From the NCBI GenBank assembly GCA_002338515.1, contig DDIL01000033.1, positions 1-8,728 on the forward strand: DNA of 8,728 bases, read 5' to 3'. This stretch comes from Glaciecola sp. UBA1851. Lineage in GTDB: Bacteria; Pseudomonadota; Gammaproteobacteria; Enterobacterales; Alteromonadaceae. Each line of letters begins with the position of its first letter. Position 1 is the stretch's first letter. Made by a program: the position numbers and the translations under genes. Below are positions 7,330 through 8,728 of this stretch, piece after piece. The notes under the pieces are model-generated. The model was not told the DNA's origin, made no database searches, and saw only the letters and a list, made by a program, of their open reading frames with translations.

Positions 7330-7803
7330 AACGTGAGTTCGTTATCAATAAGCGAAGGGCGCCGATAGCGCCTTTTACTTAATATAACAAACAATAGTAA
7401 CAACAAGCTAAACCAGGCAAGACAGCCACCACTTGAATTTTCCATTGATGAGACGGGTGAAAGTATTGGCGTAGGAGTTGGGGTGGGGGCGATGCAGGAG
7501 AAGTGGTAATATTTATACTTGAGCTTGGTTGATATAAGCAATAGATTCACTATGTGTCATTAGCCCTGCTTGCTCAACTAAAATTTAAATATTGCGTAAA
7601 AACTCCCTTAAAAAAATATCTATATTGAGTATTTTAGTCATAATTGAAGGCGTGTTCTCGTTTAAACCAAACTGCGCTGGTAGTTGTTCGCCCGAATCAT
7701 TCACAATGGCAGACGTGCCCAATGCATTGTCAGTATTGAAAGGAATTACCGCTGCTTCACCAACATAAAATAGACAATTGTTGGCATTACTTAAATGATC
7801 GTC
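7326..7803 (-). pseudogene. Decayed gene for a GlyGly-CTERM (rhombosortase-type) surface protein, C-terminal remnant
   Basis: Read on the minus strand, 7803 to 7588 is open for 72 codons with no usable start. It has protein-like composition (NNCLFYVGEAAVIPF, then LGTSAIVNDSGEQLPAQFG). After a TAA at 7585-7587 the same frame continues (ILVEQAGLMTHSESIAYINQ) to a second TAA at 7513-7515. The sequence then continues in another frame as a linker APTPTPTP and the tail ENSSGGCLAWFSLLLLLFV plus SKRRYRR. Gly-Gly, a hydrophobic helix and a basic end define GlyGly-CTERM, the signal cut by rhombosortase. Two stops and a frameshift, plus loss of everything upstream of 7803, mark it as a remnant. The tail frame alone is 74 codons from a GTG at 7550, but that start lacks a ribosome site. 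The original function is not recognisable. Its 3' end overlaps the cohesin gene by four bases, tail to tail. Confidence 0.7.
7355..7376 (+). terminator. Rho-independent terminator of the dockerin/cohesin operon
   Basis: AAGGGCGC, loop CGATA, GCGCCTTTT: a G+C-rich stem of five strong pairs extended by one G-U and two A-T pairs, then a run of four T. It begins 26 bases past the cohesin stop. The same bases, read on the other strand, encode the basic patch (RRYRR) of the GlyGly-CTERM remnant. Confidence 0.8.
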
Positions 7804-7861
7804 CTAGTATCTAAATAGGCGACCAGTACTCTACTGTTGGTCGGTTTACTAATAATTCGAT

Positions 7862-7866
7862 GGGGA
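7862..7866 (+). promoter_or_regulatory. Shine-Dalgarno site fixing the start at 7872
   Basis: GGGGA lies 5 bases before the ATG at 7872. The in-frame ATG at 7860 overlaps this site and has none of its own, so 7872 is preferred. A possible promoter upstream is TTGGCA (7781-7786) with TAGTAT (7805-7810) at 18 bases, which is weak. Confidence 0.6.
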
Positions 7867-7871
7867 ATAAC

Positions 7872-8243
7872 ATGAAATTAGGTTGCTTTTCAGTAAGTTT
7901 GGCTGTGAAAGACTTGAAAAAATCGAAAGCATTTTATGAAAAGATTGGTTTCGAAGTATTTGCTGGCGAAGAAGCTCATGGTTTTCTAATAATGAAGCAA
8001 GGCGAGACAAACATTGGCTTGTTTCAAGGAATGTTTGATAAAAACATTTTGACCTTCAATCCTGGATGGAATCAAAATGCCGAAGAATTAGAGAGCTATG
8101 ATGATGTTCGTCAGTTACTTCAGTATTTTAAGGATGAAGGTATAGAAATAGCTGAACATTCTATTAACGGTGAGCATGGTCCATCCAATTTCTCGATTAT
8201 CGATCCCGATGGTAATCCAATTCTTATCGACCAGCATGTGTAA
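7872..8243 (+). CDS. VOC (glyoxalase-fold) family protein
   Basis: A 123-residue cytoplasmic protein forming one complete VOC domain, normal length for the single-domain family. It has a first strand CFSVSLAVKDLKKSKAFYEK, the helix and strand IGFEVFAGEE, a middle strand TNIGLFQGMFDKNILTFNPG, a second helix (DVRQLLQYFKDEGIEIA) and the closing SIIDPDGNPILIDQHV. The glyoxalase I ligand pattern (His/Gln and Glu) is not evident: the last strand has IDQ, and the first has Ser where His often sits. It may bind a small molecule without metal catalysis. The substrate is unknown. It stands alone, on the opposite strand to the two decayed genes that flank it. It is not close to the VOC fragment at 1-243. 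Confidence 0.88.
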   Translation: MKLGCFSVSLAVKDLKKSKAFYEKIGFEVFAGEEAHGFLIMKQGETNIGLFQGMFDKNILTFNPGWNQNAEELESYDDVRQLLQYFKDEGIEIAEHSINGEHGPSNFSIIDPDGNPILIDQHV

Positions 8244-8371
8244 TTGCGTTTAGCTCCTATGGTATATAGCTTATCCTCGGATGATATTGAAAACTAACAC
8301 GTCATACAAAACTTACACAATTCGACGTTTCAACACGCTGAGCTAGTCTAAAAGACATCCATAACCCAGGG
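8244..8371. other. Intergenic region, no gene seen
   Basis: A short stretch between the VOC gene and the convergent GlyGly-CTERM remnant. Only tiny stems such as GTCTAAAAGAC (8346-8356) are visible and no convincing terminator. Confidence 0.4.
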
Positions 8372-8728
8372 CTAGTAAATAGCTTTTATTCTTCTAGACT
8401 CTCTAAAAAATACAATGAGCGTTAGTATTAATATTGCATATAGATTAATAATACCGCCACTGGATGATCTTTGTAGTATTGTTGGTAATGGCTTCATAGG
8501 CGCAGGTATAATTTCATTAGCGCTGGAAACTGCCAAATCTACATTCTCAAATTGTTCAAACTCACTACTAGGTACCACTACTTTTGATACTGGAGCATTT
8601 TCAACGTCCGCTCGCAGTCGATAAACTCTACCCACATCTAAATTATTAAAGCGATAAAAATGGGCGCCGTTCGTCGCAAGTCATCCAAAACCGGTTATAC
8701 CTGTTACTAGATTTAAAAAACACCCTAG
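8372..8728 (-). pseudogene. Second GlyGly-CTERM surface-protein remnant, running off the right edge
   Basis: On the minus strand the frame is open from 8680 to the TAG at 8372-8374. It reads LATNGAHFYRFNNLDVGRVY, then a strand-rich region (VSKVVVPSSEFEQF), a linker and the tail QRSSSGGIINLYAILILTL with FFRESRRIKAIY at the end. Ser-Gly-Gly, a hydrophobic helix and a basic cluster match a GlyGly-CTERM sorting signal. The first part looks like the C-terminal beta-domain of a secreted enzyme. The frame is cut by a TGA at 8681-8683, beyond which 15 more codons in the same frame (LGCFLNLVTGITGFG) reach the window edge. The GTG at 8635 is an unlikely start: there is no ribosome site, and protein-like sequence continues upstream of it. 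A single nonsense change, a frameshift or an older truncation would all fit; the rest of the gene lies to the right. Confidence 0.6.

Noticed and set aside
7804..8345. Possible integron cassette: a lone VOC gene flanked by short stems
   Set aside because: VOC genes do occur in cassettes, but no attC core sites (RYYYAAC / GTTRRRY pairs) could be found on either side.
8415..8624. 69-codon plus-strand frame near the right end
   Set aside because: Antisense to the GlyGly-CTERM remnant, whose tail structure on the minus strand is far more protein-like.

Overview
The window is A+T-rich. It reads as part of the chromosome of a marine gammaproteobacterium, most likely of the Alteromonadales type. 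That placement is an inference from three things: the protein style, the presence of both PEP-CTERM-like (exosortase) and GlyGly-CTERM-like (rhombosortase) C-terminal tails, and the SHDLRQP-type hybrid histidine kinase. No rRNA, tRNA, CRISPR array or intact mobile element was seen.

Layout, left to right. (1) 1-243: C-terminal end of a VOC (glyoxalase-fold) protein that enters from the left. (2) 244-716: an A+T-rich non-coding stretch ending in a good sigma-54 (-24/-12) promoter at 611-625. (3) 717-1424: a secreted PEP-CTERM-type surface protein, followed by a 12-bp hairpin. (4) 1777-3528, minus strand: a membrane hybrid sensor histidine kinase with a C-terminal receiver. It diverges from (5) a two-gene operon at 3756-7329. 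The first gene encodes a 993-residue secreted protein with a large unrecognised N-terminal region, a PKD-like segment, three PASTA repeats and a C-terminal type-I dockerin. Thirteen bases later comes a small cohesin-like protein with a signal peptide and a PEP-CTERM-like membrane tail. (6) 7326-7803 and 8372-8728, minus strand: two decayed genes of which essentially only the C-terminal parts with GlyGly-CTERM tails survive. (7) 7872-8243, plus strand: an intact small VOC protein between those two remnants.

The centre of interest is the operon. A dockerin on a secreted multidomain protein next to a cohesin on a sortable membrane anchor suggests a minimal one-to-one surface-tethering pair, not a cellulosome. 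The PEP-CTERM tail would bring the cohesin to the envelope, and the cohesin would hold the PASTA/dockerin protein there. The upstream PEP-CTERM gene with its sigma-54 promoter fits the known link between PEP-CTERM/exosortase systems and the sigma-54 regulator PrsR. The histidine kinase between the two PEP-CTERM loci could sense or control this surface programme, but nothing in the sequence proves that. The right end is a gene graveyard for a different surface-sorting pathway.
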